Part shown: piece by piece, positions 23,201 to 33,368 of the stretch
How positions within the stretch are numbered: position 1 is the first letter of the stretch
How the letters are laid out: every line of letters starts with the position of its first letter
NCBI GenBank assembly: GCA_903837135.1
Contig: CAILTK010000016.1
Location: forward strand, 1-34,995
Length of the DNA stretch: 34,995 bases
Source of the DNA: an uncultured Caulobacterales bacterium
GTDB taxonomy: Bacteria > Pseudomonadota > Alphaproteobacteria > Caulobacterales > Caulobacteraceae
Reading direction: 5' to 3'
Position numbers and translations under genes: made by a program
The notes under the pieces: generated by a model
Database searches by the model: none
Seen by the model: the letters and a program-made list of their open reading frames with translations, nothing else
What the model was told of the DNA's origin: nothing

Positions 23201-23248
23201 TCTGTGTATCCGCCGCCGTCATTCACTCCCTTTGAACCCCGGCAGATC

Positions 23249-26020
23249 CTAGGGCGTCTTGGCCGTCTGGACGGTGGCCGGCTTCTGAGCCAGGAAGCCG
23301 CTGGCCGCCCGCTCCGCCGTCGCGGCCTGTTCGGCGGACAACTGTCCCTTGAGGGTCTCCGCCGAGGTGTGAGCGTCGCGATCGCCCTTCGCGGCGGCGA
23401 TCAGGTACCATTTGTAGGCTTCGGTCTTGTTCTCCGGAACCCCATAACCGCTCTCGTAAAGCCGGCCGAGGTTGTACTGGCTGTCGATCACGCCGAGATC
23501 GGCGGCGCGCTTGAACCAGCGGCCGGCCTCGGCCTGGTCCTTGGATCCGCCTTCACCATTGAATTCGTAAAGCGCGAGATTGTGCATCGCGCGGGCGTCG
23601 CCGGCTTCGGCCGCACGCTGGGTCCAACGGCGCGCCTCGTTGAGGTCCTTCTTGATCCCTGAGCCGCCGGTCTCATAGAGTTTGGCCAGATAGAACTGGG
23701 CCGGCGCGAAGGCGAGGTTGGCCGCCTTCTGCAGGTCCTCCGTCCCGGACGTGTCGCCGACCTGCAGGCGCTGGATCGCGGTGTTGTAATAGGCCCGCGC
23801 GTCCAGTCCCGCGGGCGTCGCGGGTGCGGGCGGCGGCGCCGCCGGACGCAGGGCGGCCGGCGGGATCTTGCCCTTGGCCGCCCCGGCGGCGGGCGCGGGT
23901 GCGTCGGCCGGAGGGGCGGTCAGCGCCACGGCCAGGGTGTCGGCCGGAGGCGTTTCGCTCGGCGCCGACGCCGGCGCGGCTTCGGCCGGGGGCGTCTTGT
24001 GCTCTTCGGGCAGGGCGGCGGACGGCGCGGGACCGGCGTGGTCCAGGTGCTCGACCCCGGAGCTGGACTCGGCGGCCAGATAGAGCGTGGCGCCGACGGC
24101 CGTCACCGCCAGCGCGGCCGCCGTCCCTGACGCGACCACAAGGGTGCGCAGGTTGACCGCCGGCTCCTTCTTCTTGCGCTGGGGCAGGGCGAAGCTGAAA
24201 CCGGTCCGCTGGCTGTCCTCCAGCGGCGGCGCGGCGATCGACCCGGTCAGGTCGGCCGGATCGCGGCGTTTGCCGCGGGACTGGGGGTCCGGCCGTTCGG
24301 AGGCCTGGCGGGCGGCGGCGCGCGCCGCGGCCACCACGTCGCGGGTGGATTGAGGTTCGAACGTCGGCGGCGGGGCGACGGCGGCCGCGGGCGGCGGGGC
24401 CGGCCGGGACGCGAAGGATTCAGCCTCGACGCCGTCGGCGGCGAAATCGCCATAGCGGTCGTCGAACCGGGCGAACGGATCCGCCGGCGCGAGGGCGACC
24501 CTGTCCGCCGGCGGAGCGGGGAGCGGCGGGGTCTCGACGAACGGGTCGTCGGTGAACGGCGTGGCGGAGGGCCGGGAAGACGCCTCCTCCTCGTCGGCGA
24601 CCCGCCGCGTTTCGGCGAGGACGCTCTCAAGGACGGTGCGACGCTGAGTCTCGATCAGGCGCCGGTCTATGGTCTCGCGCGCCTCCTCGAGCAGCTTGGC
24701 GGTGCGCTCTTCCGAGGCGCGGATGCGTTCGGCGAGAATCCCCTGGCTGGCCTCATGGCGCTCGTCGAGACGCTCGGTCACCCGACTGACCTGCTCGCTC
24801 ACGTCGTCGATGGCCGTCGCCGACCGTCGCTCCGCGCTGGCGATACGATCCGCGAGGCGCTCCGCGATCTTGGAGATCTCGCTGCCGAGCTTCTCCAGCG
24901 CCTCGGCCTGCACCTGATCCGCGCGTCCCATCCGGTGCTCCATGGCTTCGGCGATGCGAGCCATTTCTCCCCCCATTTGCTGCGCGGCTTTCTCGGCGCG
25001 CGCCTCCACGGAGCCGACGCGGTCGCCCAGGCTCTGGGCGATGCGCATGACCTCGCGACCCATCCGCTCGATGGCCTGGGCCGAGCGGCGCTCGCCCTGC
25101 TCCACGTGTCCGGCCAGTTCGCGCAGCGTCGCTTCCATCCGGTCGAGCTTTCCGTCGGCGGCGGCGTTCAGTCGCTCGGTCAGTTCGGTTCGGTTGGCTT
25201 CGATCTTGTCGGAGAGCTCCGCGGCCAGGCGCTCGAACCGACGCTCGGGGGAGCTGTCGCCGTTCACCGCCTCGGCGGCTTTCAGCCGCTGGTCCAGCCC
25301 GGCGAACGACGCCTCCATCGCCTTGATGGCCTGGGCGGTGCGGCCCTCGGCTTCGACGATCCGGTCTCCGAGCCTGGCCACCACCGCGTCCACCAGGGCG
25401 GTCGCCGGTTCGGCTTCGGCGCGGGCCTCTATCCGATCGATGCGACGACCGGAGTTGGACAGGTCCTCGCGCACCTCGTTCAGGACCGAACGGGTCTTGC
25501 CTTCGACATCGTAGAGCTTTTCGGCGATCTTGCTGAGGGCGCCTTCCAGCGCGCGCATGGCCTCGAGCTTCGGGCCGTCCTCATCGGCGATGCGGCGAAG
25601 CCGTTCGGAGATCTTGGCCTGCGCGGCCTTCACCTCTTCAAGGTCGCCGTCGAAGCGCGCGGCGATGGCGGTCCGGTCGCGCTCGCCGCCCTCGACGCGC
25701 GACAGCACGCCCATCACCTGCTGATCGATCCCCGAAATGGCTAGGGTGGAGCGGCTTTCGGCCGCTTCCATACGCTGGGTCAGCGCGTCCAGAGCGCGGG
25801 CGACCCGCTTGAGTTCGGCGTCCGACGACAGGCGGATCTCGCGCACCGGCGATACGCGCGCCGGAGCAGGGGGAGCGTAGTCCTCCTCCTCCTCGCCTTC
25901 GGTGATCATCTGGTTGAGCCACTCGCCCAGGGTCATCCCGGAGCGGCGGGCAAGATCCTTGGCGAGCTCACGCGCCTTGGGATCAATCCCCTTGACGCTC
26001 CAGGGTCCCGCCGTGGTCAT
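23249..26020 (-). CDS. podJ: PodJ-like polar localisation protein with Sel1 repeats
   Basis: The 923-residue protein has a conserved N-terminus (WSVKGIDPKARELAKDLARR) and a long cytoplasmic coiled coil (about 60-490). A proline-rich disordered region, one membrane helix (about 624-648), a Pro/Ala-rich periplasmic stretch and Sel1-like repeats (about 737-885, e.g. AQFYLAKLYETGGSG, AMHNLALYEFNGEGG, SQYNLGRLYESGYG) follow. In Caulobacter, PodJ organises the new pole for pili and holdfast. The protein ends soon after the Sel1 repeats and I see no C-terminal peptidoglycan-binding domain. A GANTC site (26058-26062) lies just upstream and a second at 26179-26183. Confidence 0.82.
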   Translation of the reverse strand: MTTAGPWSVKGIDPKARELAKDLARRSGMTLGEWLNQMITEGEEEEDYAPPAPARVSPVREIRLSSDAELKRVARALDALTQRMEAAESRSTLAISGIDQQVMGVLSRVEGGERDRTAIAARFDGDLEEVKAAQAKISERLRRIADEDGPKLEAMRALEGALSKIAEKLYDVEGKTRSVLNEVREDLSNSGRRIDRIEARAEAEPATALVDAVVARLGDRIVEAEGRTAQAIKAMEASFAGLDQRLKAAEAVNGDSSPERRFERLAAELSDKIEANRTELTERLNAAADGKLDRMEATLRELAGHVEQGERRSAQAIERMGREVMRIAQSLGDRVGSVEARAEKAAQQMGGEMARIAEAMEHRMGRADQVQAEALEKLGSEISKIAERLADRIASAERRSATAIDDVSEQVSRVTERLDERHEASQGILAERIRASEERTAKLLEEARETIDRRLIETQRRTVLESVLAETRRVADEEEASSRPSATPFTDDPFVETPPLPAPPADRVALAPADPFARFDDRYGDFAADGVEAESFASRPAPPPAAAVAPPPTFEPQSTRDVVAAARAAARQASERPDPQSRGKRRDPADLTGSIAAPPLEDSQRTGFSFALPQRKKKEPAVNLRTLVVASGTAAALAVTAVGATLYLAAESSSGVEHLDHAGPAPSAALPEEHKTPPAEAAPASAPSETPPADTLAVALTAPPADAPAPAAGAAKGKIPPAALRPAAPPPAPATPAGLDARAYYNTAIQRLQVGDTSGTEDLQKAANLAFAPAQFYLAKLYETGGSGIKKDLNEARRWTQRAAEAGDARAMHNLALYEFNGEGGSKDQAEAGRWFKRAADLGVIDSQYNLGRLYESGYGVPENKTEAYKWYLIAAAKGDRDAHTSAETLKGQLSAEQAATAERAASGFLAQKPATVQTAKTP

Positions 26021-26234
26021 AGGGCTCGATACTCCTCGGACCTTCGCCCGGCGTCGGGAATCATATGCCGATCCATTTCGCCAATGTCACGCTATCCACC
26101 CAGACCTAGCGTGTAAACGCAACCGAACCACTATATCTAGAGGGTCGGGGCATTCGTCTGTGGAGAACTCGCGCAAGCGAATCAACGAGTAAGCAGGCTC
26201 CTGTGATCCGCCCGCTCACGCAATAGGAAAGCGC
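26021..26234. promoter_or_regulatory. Divergent promoter region with GANTC sites
   Basis: The region separates podJ-like and a small membrane protein gene. GAATC occurs at 26058-26062 and 26179-26183, the CcrM methylation sequence. In Caulobacter podJ expression depends on cell-cycle regulators that read such sites, so control by methylation state is plausible. Confidence 0.4.
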
Positions 26235-26441
26235 ATGGATTGGGGTGTGACACTCGGTGTCATCATGGGCGCAGCCGGGCTCAGTGTTTTCGCCGGCTGG
26301 TGGAGCGCCCGACCGTCGGATCTGGTTCGCGGGCCGCGACTGATTCCGTGGCGGTTGGTCATGGTGCTGAGCGCCGCCACGGCCATGCTCGGCCTGGTGC
26401 ACGCGGCGAACCTGCTCGGGTTCGAGACCGGTCGCCGCTAG
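26235..26441 (+). CDS. Small two-helix membrane protein of unknown function
   Basis: The 68-residue protein has two hydrophobic segments (about 4-22 and 40-60) separated by a basic loop (ARPSDLVRGPRLIPWR). The ATG at 26235 has AGGAAAG upstream. I do not recognise a family. It lies between podJ and ahcY and is divergent from podJ. Confidence 0.7.
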   Translation: MDWGVTLGVIMGAAGLSVFAGWWSARPSDLVRGPRLIPWRLVMVLSAATAMLGLVHAANLLGFETGRR

Positions 26442-26480
26442 CCCGGCGAGAGGCCATGCGCGCCGCATTCCGGGACAATC

Positions 26481-26500
26481 ATATAAAGATATCTTTATGT
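26481..26500 (+). promoter_or_regulatory. Candidate SahR-type operator upstream of ahcY
   Basis: ATATAAAGAT (26481-26490) is followed directly by ATCTTTATGT (26491-26500), an inverted repeat with nine of ten pairs. It lies 64 bases before the ahcY start. An ArsR-type regulator, SahR, is known to control S-adenosylhomocysteine genes in proteobacteria through AT-rich palindromes. The match to that operator is from memory and needs checking. Confidence 0.5.
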
Positions 26501-26563
26501 CCGCCTTGCTCAGGGGGGCCGGCGCCTCTATAGGGGGTGAAAATTCGAGTTCGGAGCCCCGTC

Positions 26564-27955
<1,392 letters not shown>

Positions 27956-27970
27956 CCTGGACATTGCTCT

Positions 27971-27994
27971 CCTTCCTCGCCCGGGCGGGGAAGG
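27971..27994. repeat. Intergenic inverted repeat after ahcY
   Basis: The 24-base sequence is palindromic (CCTTCC...GGAAGG arms around CGCCCGGGCG). It lies 16 bases after the ahcY stop and may act in termination. It resembles common alphaproteobacterial intergenic repeats. Confidence 0.4.
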
Positions 27995-28044
27995 CGGCCG
28001 CGCCGATCATCCCCTCCGAGCCCTTCGGGTCCACCGCTCCCGGG

Positions 28045-28073
28045 CTCCTCGCTGAACAGCTTCAGCGGAGGAG
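28045..28073. terminator. Hairpin between convergent ahcY and the hotdog-protein gene
   Basis: CTCCTCGCTGAA (28045-28056) pairs with TTCAGCGGAGGAG (28061-28073) with one bulged base and a CAGC loop. It lies just outside the minus-strand gene end at 28082. Confidence 0.45.
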
Positions 28074-28081
28074 AGCACTTC

Positions 28082-28474
28082 CTATCGCGAGAACACCGAT
28101 CGGGTCAGGCAGGAGAAGACCAGCCTGCCGGCCTCGTCCAGCAGGTCGTGCTGGGCGATGATGACGCCCTTGTCCGCGCCGACGGGGTCCTTGGCGAACA
28201 CGGTCATGCGTCCGCGGAGGAGTTCGCCGGCGGGTGGGTGGCGCATGAACCGCAAGGCGTCCACGCCGAGCCGTTTGGTCTGCGGCCATGCCGCCGAGGC
28301 GTCGCTGTCCAACCGGGACCACAGCGCGAACACCAGCGCGTCGGGCACGCCATCCTCGATCGTCCACGACGGCGCGAACGCGGCGCAGAAAGTCCGCAAG
28401 GCGGGTTCGTCCACGGCGGCCACGCCGAGCGTCACCACCTGACCGACATCGATGTCGTCGAAACGTCCCGGCAC
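28082..28474 (-). CDS. MaoC-like hotdog-fold protein
   Basis: The 130-residue protein begins PGRFDDIDVGQVVTLG, the usual opening of MaoC-like dehydratases, and has the closing strands RGRMTVFAKDP and GVIIAQHDLLDEAGRLVFSCLTRSVF. I do not see the Asp-x-x-x-x-His hydratase dyad: the corresponding region reads FAPSWTIEDGVPDALVFAL. Catalysis may therefore be lost or altered. GTG at 28474 is preceded by GGAGGG at good spacing and is preferred to an ATG at 28549. It is divergent from the dsbD-like gene. Confidence 0.7.
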   Translation of the reverse strand: MPGRFDDIDVGQVVTLGVAAVDEPALRTFCAAFAPSWTIEDGVPDALVFALWSRLDSDASAAWPQTKRLGVDALRFMRHPPAGELLRGRMTVFAKDPVGADKGVIIAQHDLLDEAGRLVFSCLTRSVFSR

Positions 28475-28616
28475 AGCGAGCCCTCCGAACTGAATTACAA
28501 TTGGATAAGGAGCGCCGGGCGCCTTTGTCGAGGGCCGGTGCGTATTCACTTGCGAAGCTGGACGCCGCGCACGATTTTGCCGTCGCGGTCCAGGTTGACC
28601 GGAGGAAACGCCTGAT

Positions 28617-30767
28617 ATGAGTCACCCCCGCGTTTTGGCTGTCGTCATGGCCCTCGGCCTGGCCGCAGCCGGACTGTTCGGTCTCGCCGCGCCGGCGGCG
28701 CGGGCGGCGCCGGTGAAGCATGTCGAAGCCGAACTCGTTCCCCAGTCGCGCACGGTGGCGCCGGGCCAGACCCTCTATGTGGCCCTGCACCAGAAGATCA
28801 TCCCCGGCTGGCATACCTACTGGCGCAATCCGGGCGACGCCGGCGAGGCCACCACCCTGGACTGGACCCTGCCGCCGGGCTGGAGCGCCGGGTCGATCGT
28901 CTGGCCGGAGCCCGAGCGGTTCGTGGCCGGGCCGCTGATGAACTACGTCTTCTCCACCGAGGTCTACCTGCCGGTGGCGATCCAGGTTCCCAGCGACGCC
29001 CGCCCTGGCCGGACCACGCTCGCCGCTACGGCGAACTGGCTGGTCTGCAAGGACGTCTGCATTCCCGAAACCACCAAGTTGTCGCTGCCGGTCACGGTCG
29101 TCGCCGCCGCCGCCGGGGTCACATCCCGGCCCGACCCCGCCGGCCAGGCCGTGGCCGATACGGTCGCCAACGCTCCCAAGCCCGCCGGGCTGAAGGCCAG
29201 CTTCGCCTACCTGGCGAAGAGCGAACAGGTGCGCCTCACCCTGTCCGGCGGCGCGCTGAAGGGACAGGACATCTCCAAGGCCTACTTCTTTCCCTACGAC
29301 GGGACGGTGCTCGAACACGTCAAGCCCCAGCTTCCCGCCAAGGCGGGCGCGGGTCTGACGCTGCTGTTGCCGGCCGGCTATGCATTCACCCACAACAAGG
29401 CTCCCGCCAAGCTCGAGGGCATCATCACCTTTGGTCCCGGACGGGCCTTCGAGGTGTCCGCGACGCCGGTCAAGCGGGGCGACGCCGCCGCGGGGCCCCG
29501 GCCCGACGACGGCGGCGGGTTCGGCGGCCTGCCCGGCGCGCTGGCCTTCGCCTTCATCGGCGGGCTGATCCTCAACCTGATGCCCTGCGTCTTTCCGGTC
29601 CTGTCGATCAAGGCGGCGGCGCTGGCCCGGCACGTCGAGAGTCCCGGCAAGGCGGCGGCCGAGGGCATGGTGTTCCTGGTCGGCTGCGTCCTGACCTTCG
29701 TGGCCCTGGCGGGGGCTCTGATCCTCGCCCAGCAGGCCGGGCAGGCGGTCGGCTGGGGATTTCAGCTGCAGTCCGCGGGCGTCGTCGCGGCGCTGACTTT
29801 GCTCATGCTCGCCATCGGCCTCAATCTTTCGGGCGTGTTCGAGATCGGCCTGTCGGTCCAGGGCGCGGGCCAGGGTCTGGCCGGCCAGGGCGGCCTCGTC
29901 GGGGCGTTCTTCACCGGCGTGCTGGCGGTCGTGGTCGCCGCGCCCTGCACGGCGCCCTTCATGGCCGGCGCGATCGGCTGGGCCTTCACCCGGCCGCCGG
30001 TCGAAGCGCTCTCGGTGTTCGTGGCGCTCGGGCTCGGTCTCGCGGCGCCCTTCGTGCTGGTGTCGCTGATCCCCGGCCTGTTCAAGCGGTTGCCGCGGCC
30101 CGGCGCCTGGATGGAGGGGCTCAAGAAGACGCTCGCCTTCCCGATGTACGGGTCCGCCGCCTGGCTCGCCTGGGTGTTCGTGCAGCAGGCCGGGGCCAAC
30201 GGCCTGGCCCTGCTGTTCGCCGCCGCCGTCTTCATCGCCTTCGCCGTCTGGCTGTTCGGCGTGAGCCAACGGGCCTCCAGGCCGTGGCTGCCCCGGTTCG
30301 GGGCGGTCGCCGGCCTCTTGGTCGCCATTCCGCTGGCGGTGATGGGATCGGCGATGACCGCCAGCGCCGAGATCCCCTCGGGCGGTCCCTCGCCGGTCTC
30401 CGGGATCGCCGCCGAGCCCTGGTCGCCGGCCAAGGTCGACAGCCTCCGCGCCGCCGGCCGGCCCGTGTTCGTCGACTTCACCGCCGCCTGGTGCGTCACC
30501 TGCCAGGTCAACGAGCGGACGGCCCTGGCCACCGCGGGCGTCGCCGACGCCTTCCGGCGGACCAACACCGCCTACCTTCGCGCGGACTGGACCAATCGCA
30601 ACGCCGACATCGCCGACGCGCTCAAGGCTCAGGGCCGGGCCGGCGTGCCCCTTTATCTGGTCTACGACGCCAAGGGCGGCGAGCCTCAGGTGCTGCCGCA
30701 GATCCTCACCGAAGGTGGGGTGGTCTCGGCGCTGAACAGCGCTTCGGCCGGCAAGCCGACCGCCTGA
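28617..30767 (+). CDS. Thiol-disulfide interchange protein, DsbD/ScsB type
   Basis: The 716-residue protein has a signal peptide (about 1-30) and an N-terminal DsbC/DsbD-like periplasmic domain (about 35-290) with a cysteine pair in WLVCKDVCIPE. Eight or so membrane helices (about 300-580) carry the electron-passing cysteines in NLMPCVFPVLS and APCTAPFMAG. The C-terminal thioredoxin domain has FVDFTAAWCVTCQVNE. It moves electrons from cytoplasmic thioredoxin to periplasmic proteins. Fusion with the extended N-domain fits ScsB-like proteins better than classic E. coli DsbD. The ATG at 28617 has GGAGGAAA upstream. Confidence 0.88.
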   Translation: MSHPRVLAVVMALGLAAAGLFGLAAPAARAAPVKHVEAELVPQSRTVAPGQTLYVALHQKIIPGWHTYWRNPGDAGEATTLDWTLPPGWSAGSIVWPEPERFVAGPLMNYVFSTEVYLPVAIQVPSDARPGRTTLAATANWLVCKDVCIPETTKLSLPVTVVAAAAGVTSRPDPAGQAVADTVANAPKPAGLKASFAYLAKSEQVRLTLSGGALKGQDISKAYFFPYDGTVLEHVKPQLPAKAGAGLTLLLPAGYAFTHNKAPAKLEGIITFGPGRAFEVSATPVKRGDAAAGPRPDDGGGFGGLPGALAFAFIGGLILNLMPCVFPVLSIKAAALARHVESPGKAAAEGMVFLVGCVLTFVALAGALILAQQAGQAVGWGFQLQSAGVVAALTLLMLAIGLNLSGVFEIGLSVQGAGQGLAGQGGLVGAFFTGVLAVVVAAPCTAPFMAGAIGWAFTRPPVEALSVFVALGLGLAAPFVLVSLIPGLFKRLPRPGAWMEGLKKTLAFPMYGSAAWLAWVFVQQAGANGLALLFAAAVFIAFAVWLFGVSQRASRPWLPRFGAVAGLLVAIPLAVMGSAMTASAEIPSGGPSPVSGIAAEPWSPAKVDSLRAAGRPVFVDFTAAWCVTCQVNERTALATAGVADAFRRTNTAYLRADWTNRNADIADALKAQGRAGVPLYLVYDAKGGEPQVLPQILTEGGVVSALNSASAGKPTA

Positions 30768-30783
30768 CGGCGTCCGCCGCCTC

Positions 30784-31356
30784 TCACGGGGCCGCGTGGG
30801 CTCCGGGGGCGGTCCAGGTCATGGCTTGATAGGGTCCCGTCGGCGCGCGGTCGGGGATGAAGCCGAGCCTGAGGTAGAGGCGCTCGGCGGCGCGATTGTG
30901 CACGAGGACCAGCAGGTCGATCGTCTTCGCCCCGGCCTGGACGGCGTCCGCCTGACACCACCTCAGCAACGCCTGACCACAGCCCCGGCCTCGCGCCTCG
31001 GTCATCAGCCCGATGTCGATCACCCGCCAGGTCGGCGCGGAGCGATCGAGGTAGAGGCGGCCGATCGGACGGCCGTGCTGCTCGACCACCCAGCGGTCCG
31101 CCGCGCCGAACCGCCGCCCCCAGTCGGCGCGCTGGAGCGCCAGCTGGTCGGCCAGGAAGGCGTCCTTCATGGCGGCGCTCCAGGGCACGGGCGCCAGCTC
31201 TTCGGCGCGGACGCTTCTGTAGAGGTCGAGGAGGAAGCTCCCGTCCTTGTCCTTCTCGGCGCGCAAGGCCAGGCCGAGGGCGCCCAGGCGCTCGCGCGCC
31301 TGACCCGGCGTGTCGGGCGCCGGCTCGACCATGGCGAGGATGGGCCCGGTCGCCAT
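30784..31356 (-). CDS. GNAT family N-acetyltransferase in the tail-collar operon
   Basis: The 190-residue protein has an N-terminal extension (about 1-40) and a GNAT domain with IGLMTEARGRGCGQALLRW at about residues 114-132 and VHNRAAERLYLRLGF near 152-166. The ATG at 31356 is five bases after the stop of the DUF6916-like gene, so it is the last gene of the operon. GNAT genes often travel with tail-collar protein genes, and modification of those proteins is a possible role. The substrate is unknown. Confidence 0.78.
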   Translation of the reverse strand: MATGPILAMVEPAPDTPGQARERLGALGLALRAEKDKDGSFLLDLYRSVRAEELAPVPWSAAMKDAFLADQLALQRADWGRRFGAADRWVVEQHGRPIGRLYLDRSAPTWRVIDIGLMTEARGRGCGQALLRWCQADAVQAGAKTIDLLVLVHNRAAERLYLRLGFIPDRAPTGPYQAMTWTAPGAHAAP

Positions 31357-31361
31357 GGCGC

Positions 31362-31655
31362 CTAGTTGAACACGGCCTGGTACAGGACGCCCGCTGCGTC
31401 CCGCCCCACCGGCGCCAGGAAGATGTCCAGCCGGCCCAGGTGAGCGTGCTTCAGGCTATAGATGCGCTGGGGCAGCACGACCTGGCTCTCGCTCCGGAAC
31501 ATCAGGGAGAAGGGTTCGCGCAGCATGCCCGGATAGGGATGCGCCGGCAGGGGGGTGACCTGCACCAGGGTGAAGGGCATCGACGCCTCGCCCAGGGCCA
31601 CGTCGAACGACTGGTTCGCCGCCCCGGCGAAGGTCTGCAGGGATGCAAGGCTCAT
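31362..31655 (-). CDS. DUF6916-like small protein
   Basis: The 97-residue protein has SLASLQTFAGAANQSFDV at the start, a central region around LREPFSLMFRSES, and a C-terminus with LGRLDIFLAPVGRD. These are features of the DUF6916 family that accompanies tail-collar genes. No signal peptide is seen. The Shine-Dalgarno is weak. It lies 42 bases after the third tail-collar gene and five bases before the GNAT gene. The function is unknown. Confidence 0.65.
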   Translation of the reverse strand: MSLASLQTFAGAANQSFDVALGEASMPFTLVQVTPLPAHPYPGMLREPFSLMFRSESQVVLPQRIYSLKHAHLGRLDIFLAPVGRDAAGVLYQAVFN

Positions 31656-31697
31656 GGGTCTCTTGTTCGAACAGGCGGAAACGCCGGCCGAGTCTCC

Positions 31698-32231
31698 TCA
31701 GGCGAAGGATGGATAGGCGCCGCTCAGCGCCATGCAGATGTTCATGGCCAGATAGGGCTGCTGGTTCGCGTGAGGCGTGTTGGAGCCCATGGGGCCCACC
31801 GCGGTCGGGGCGAGCGTCGCATTCGGGGTCGGGTTGTTGGTGACGTAAAGGTCCGGCAGGAATTTCGACACCCCCGAACCGGTCTTGGGCGTGAGGGTCT
31901 GGGTCGCCCCGGCCGGCGCACTGCTGGGGGTGAGGGTGTGGCTGTGAAGCGGCATCTCGTTGATCGTGAGCGGGACGGTGAATTCGCCGAACGTCTCGCC
32001 GATAACGCGATTGGTGAGGGCGGGACCCTGGCCCTGGTTCACCGGAGCGCGGCCGACCAGATTGGGCAGCTGGTAGGTTGAACTCCCATTGCCGCCGTAA
32101 GTTGTTCCGATCAGCGAATACAGCGCGGCGTTCTGCTGGATCAGCAGGGTCGCGCCATTGGCGAAGGCCCAGCTTGCCGGCGGGAAGTTGAAGCCGAAGA
32201 TCTGGATCTCGCCGAGAAAGGGCATGGTCAT
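31698..32231 (-). CDS. Tail-collar domain protein (microcystin-dependent protein family), copy 3
   Basis: The 177-residue protein begins with a tail-collar fold (PFLGEIQIFGFNFPPASWAFANGATLL), has the GTTYGGNGSSTYQLPNLVGRAPV motif near 42-64, and an HSHTLTP turn near 97. It ends in a shared C-terminal motif AMNICMALSGAYPSFA. No signal peptide is present. GGAG precedes the ATG; a second ATG two codons on is possible. It is one of three paralogues in tandem. Collar domains form the tip of phage tail fibres, but the gene context here is not a phage. Confidence 0.85.
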   Translation of the reverse strand: MTMPFLGEIQIFGFNFPPASWAFANGATLLIQQNAALYSLIGTTYGGNGSSTYQLPNLVGRAPVNQGQGPALTNRVIGETFGEFTVPLTINEMPLHSHTLTPSSAPAGATQTLTPKTGSGVSKFLPDLYVTNNPTPNATLAPTAVGPMGSNTPHANQQPYLAMNICMALSGAYPSFA

Positions 32232-32260
32232 GGATCAACTCCGAATTTGGGGCGAGGGGA

Positions 32261-32794
32261 TCACCCCTGGCTCGGGAAGATTCCGAACAGCGCGATGCAG
32301 ATATTCACCGCCAGGCTCGGGGCGCAGTTGTCGTGCGGGACCGAGCCGCCGACGCCTTGCCCGGTGCTGGCCGCCATCGGCGTCGCCGTCGCGCCGGCCG
32401 TAGGCGTGAAATACGGGCCGTTGCCGGTCGTGTCCGGCCCGAGGGTTACGGTGGGTCCCGGCGTGCCGGTGGTTCCCGGGCTCGCGGAGGCGAAGAAGGT
32501 GTGGGTGTGACTGGCCAACTGGCCGGACGACAGCGACACCGATTCCGTCCCGCCCCTCTGACCGAGCACCCTCGGCGTGAGTCCCGCGCCGGTCCCCTGG
32601 TGAAGCGGCGTCTGCCCCCGCAGATCCGGCACACCGAAGGTCGACACGCCATCGCCGCCATAGGTCGTGCCAAGCAGGGTGTAGAGCGCCTCGTTGTTCG
32701 ATATCGACAGCAGCGAGCCATCGCACGCCTGCCAGCCGATTGGGACACGCGGAAATCCGAACATGCGAATTTCGCCGACGAAGGGTTGGCTCAT
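32261..32794 (-). CDS. Tail-collar domain protein (microcystin-dependent protein family), copy 2
   Basis: The 177-residue protein has the collar start PFVGEIRMFGFPRVPIGWQACDGSLL, GTTYGGDGVSTFGVPDLRG near 42-60, and HTHTFFAS near 95-102. A low-complexity Thr/Pro/Gly-rich region follows, then the C-terminal motif AVNICIALFGIFPSQG. The ATG at 32794 has GGAG upstream. It lies 31 bases from copy 1 and 29 bases from copy 3, all on the minus strand. Confidence 0.85.
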   Translation of the reverse strand: MSQPFVGEIRMFGFPRVPIGWQACDGSLLSISNNEALYTLLGTTYGGDGVSTFGVPDLRGQTPLHQGTGAGLTPRVLGQRGGTESVSLSSGQLASHTHTFFASASPGTTGTPGPTVTLGPDTTGNGPYFTPTAGATATPMAASTGQGVGGSVPHDNCAPSLAVNICIALFGIFPSQG

Positions 32795-32825
32795 GGTTCG
32801 ATCTCCAGTCGGTCCTGGCCGCCGC

Positions 32826-33368
32826 TCAGCCGCGCGATGGGAAGACGCCTGAAAGGGCGATGTTGAAGTTGATCACGCTGAACGGCTGCATGTTGGGATG
32901 GGGCAGACCGCCGCCGGCCTTGGCCAGCGTGCTCTGATCCAGCGCGACAGGACTGTTGGCGGGCGAACCGTAGACGTTGGCGCCGCCGCCTGCCTGACCA
33001 AGAACCGAGTTGGTCGCGGGGGCCCTGGCCCCTCCGGTCTGGTTGTTGATCACGTTCACCGCGTGGACGTGCATCGGCAAATTCGCCGCCTGCAGGGAGA
33101 CCGTCTCGGTCCCGTCAAACGTTCCGATCGCTTCCGCCGGCGGTTGCCAACTGGGGTCGACCGAGGAGCCTGCTCCGTAAAGCGAACGTCCCTGAAGGTT
33201 GGGCAGGCCGAAGGTGCGAATTCCGTCGCCGCCGAACTGCACCCCGAGTAAGGAAAACAAGGCTTGGTTCTGTTGGATAGCCATGAGCTGGCCGTTGCAG
33301 AGGACGAAATTCTTCGGCGCGAAACCGAAGCCGGTCATCATGACCTGACCGATGAAGTATTCCGCCAT
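32826..33368 (-). CDS. Tail-collar domain protein (microcystin-dependent protein family), copy 1
   Basis: The 180-residue protein is the first gene of the operon. It has IGQVMMTGFGFAPKNFVLCNGQLM, then GVQFGGDGIRTFGLPNLQG near 42-60, HVHAVNVINN near 100-109, a glycine-rich stretch and the C-terminal VINFNIALSGVFPSRG. It is the most divergent of the three. The upstream divergent region separates it from a TIG-repeat protein gene that starts at 33666. Confidence 0.85.
   Translation of the reverse strand: MAEYFIGQVMMTGFGFAPKNFVLCNGQLMAIQQNQALFSLLGVQFGGDGIRTFGLPNLQGRSLYGAGSSVDPSWQPPAEAIGTFDGTETVSLQAANLPMHVHAVNVINNQTGGARAPATNSVLGQAGGGANVYGSPANSPVALDQSTLAKAGGGLPHPNMQPFSVINFNIALSGVFPSRG

Noticed and set aside
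28062-30269. A 735-codon open frame on the minus strand across the DsbD-type gene
   Set aside because: Its composition is repetitive Gly/Arg/Asp/His, as expected for the antisense of a GC-rich gene. The plus strand encodes a clear DsbD/ScsB protein.
30784-33368. A prophage or tailocin remnant
   Set aside because: Only collar-domain proteins are present. There is no tube, sheath, baseplate, capsid, portal, terminase, lysis or integrase gene, and the neighbours are ordinary chromosomal genes.
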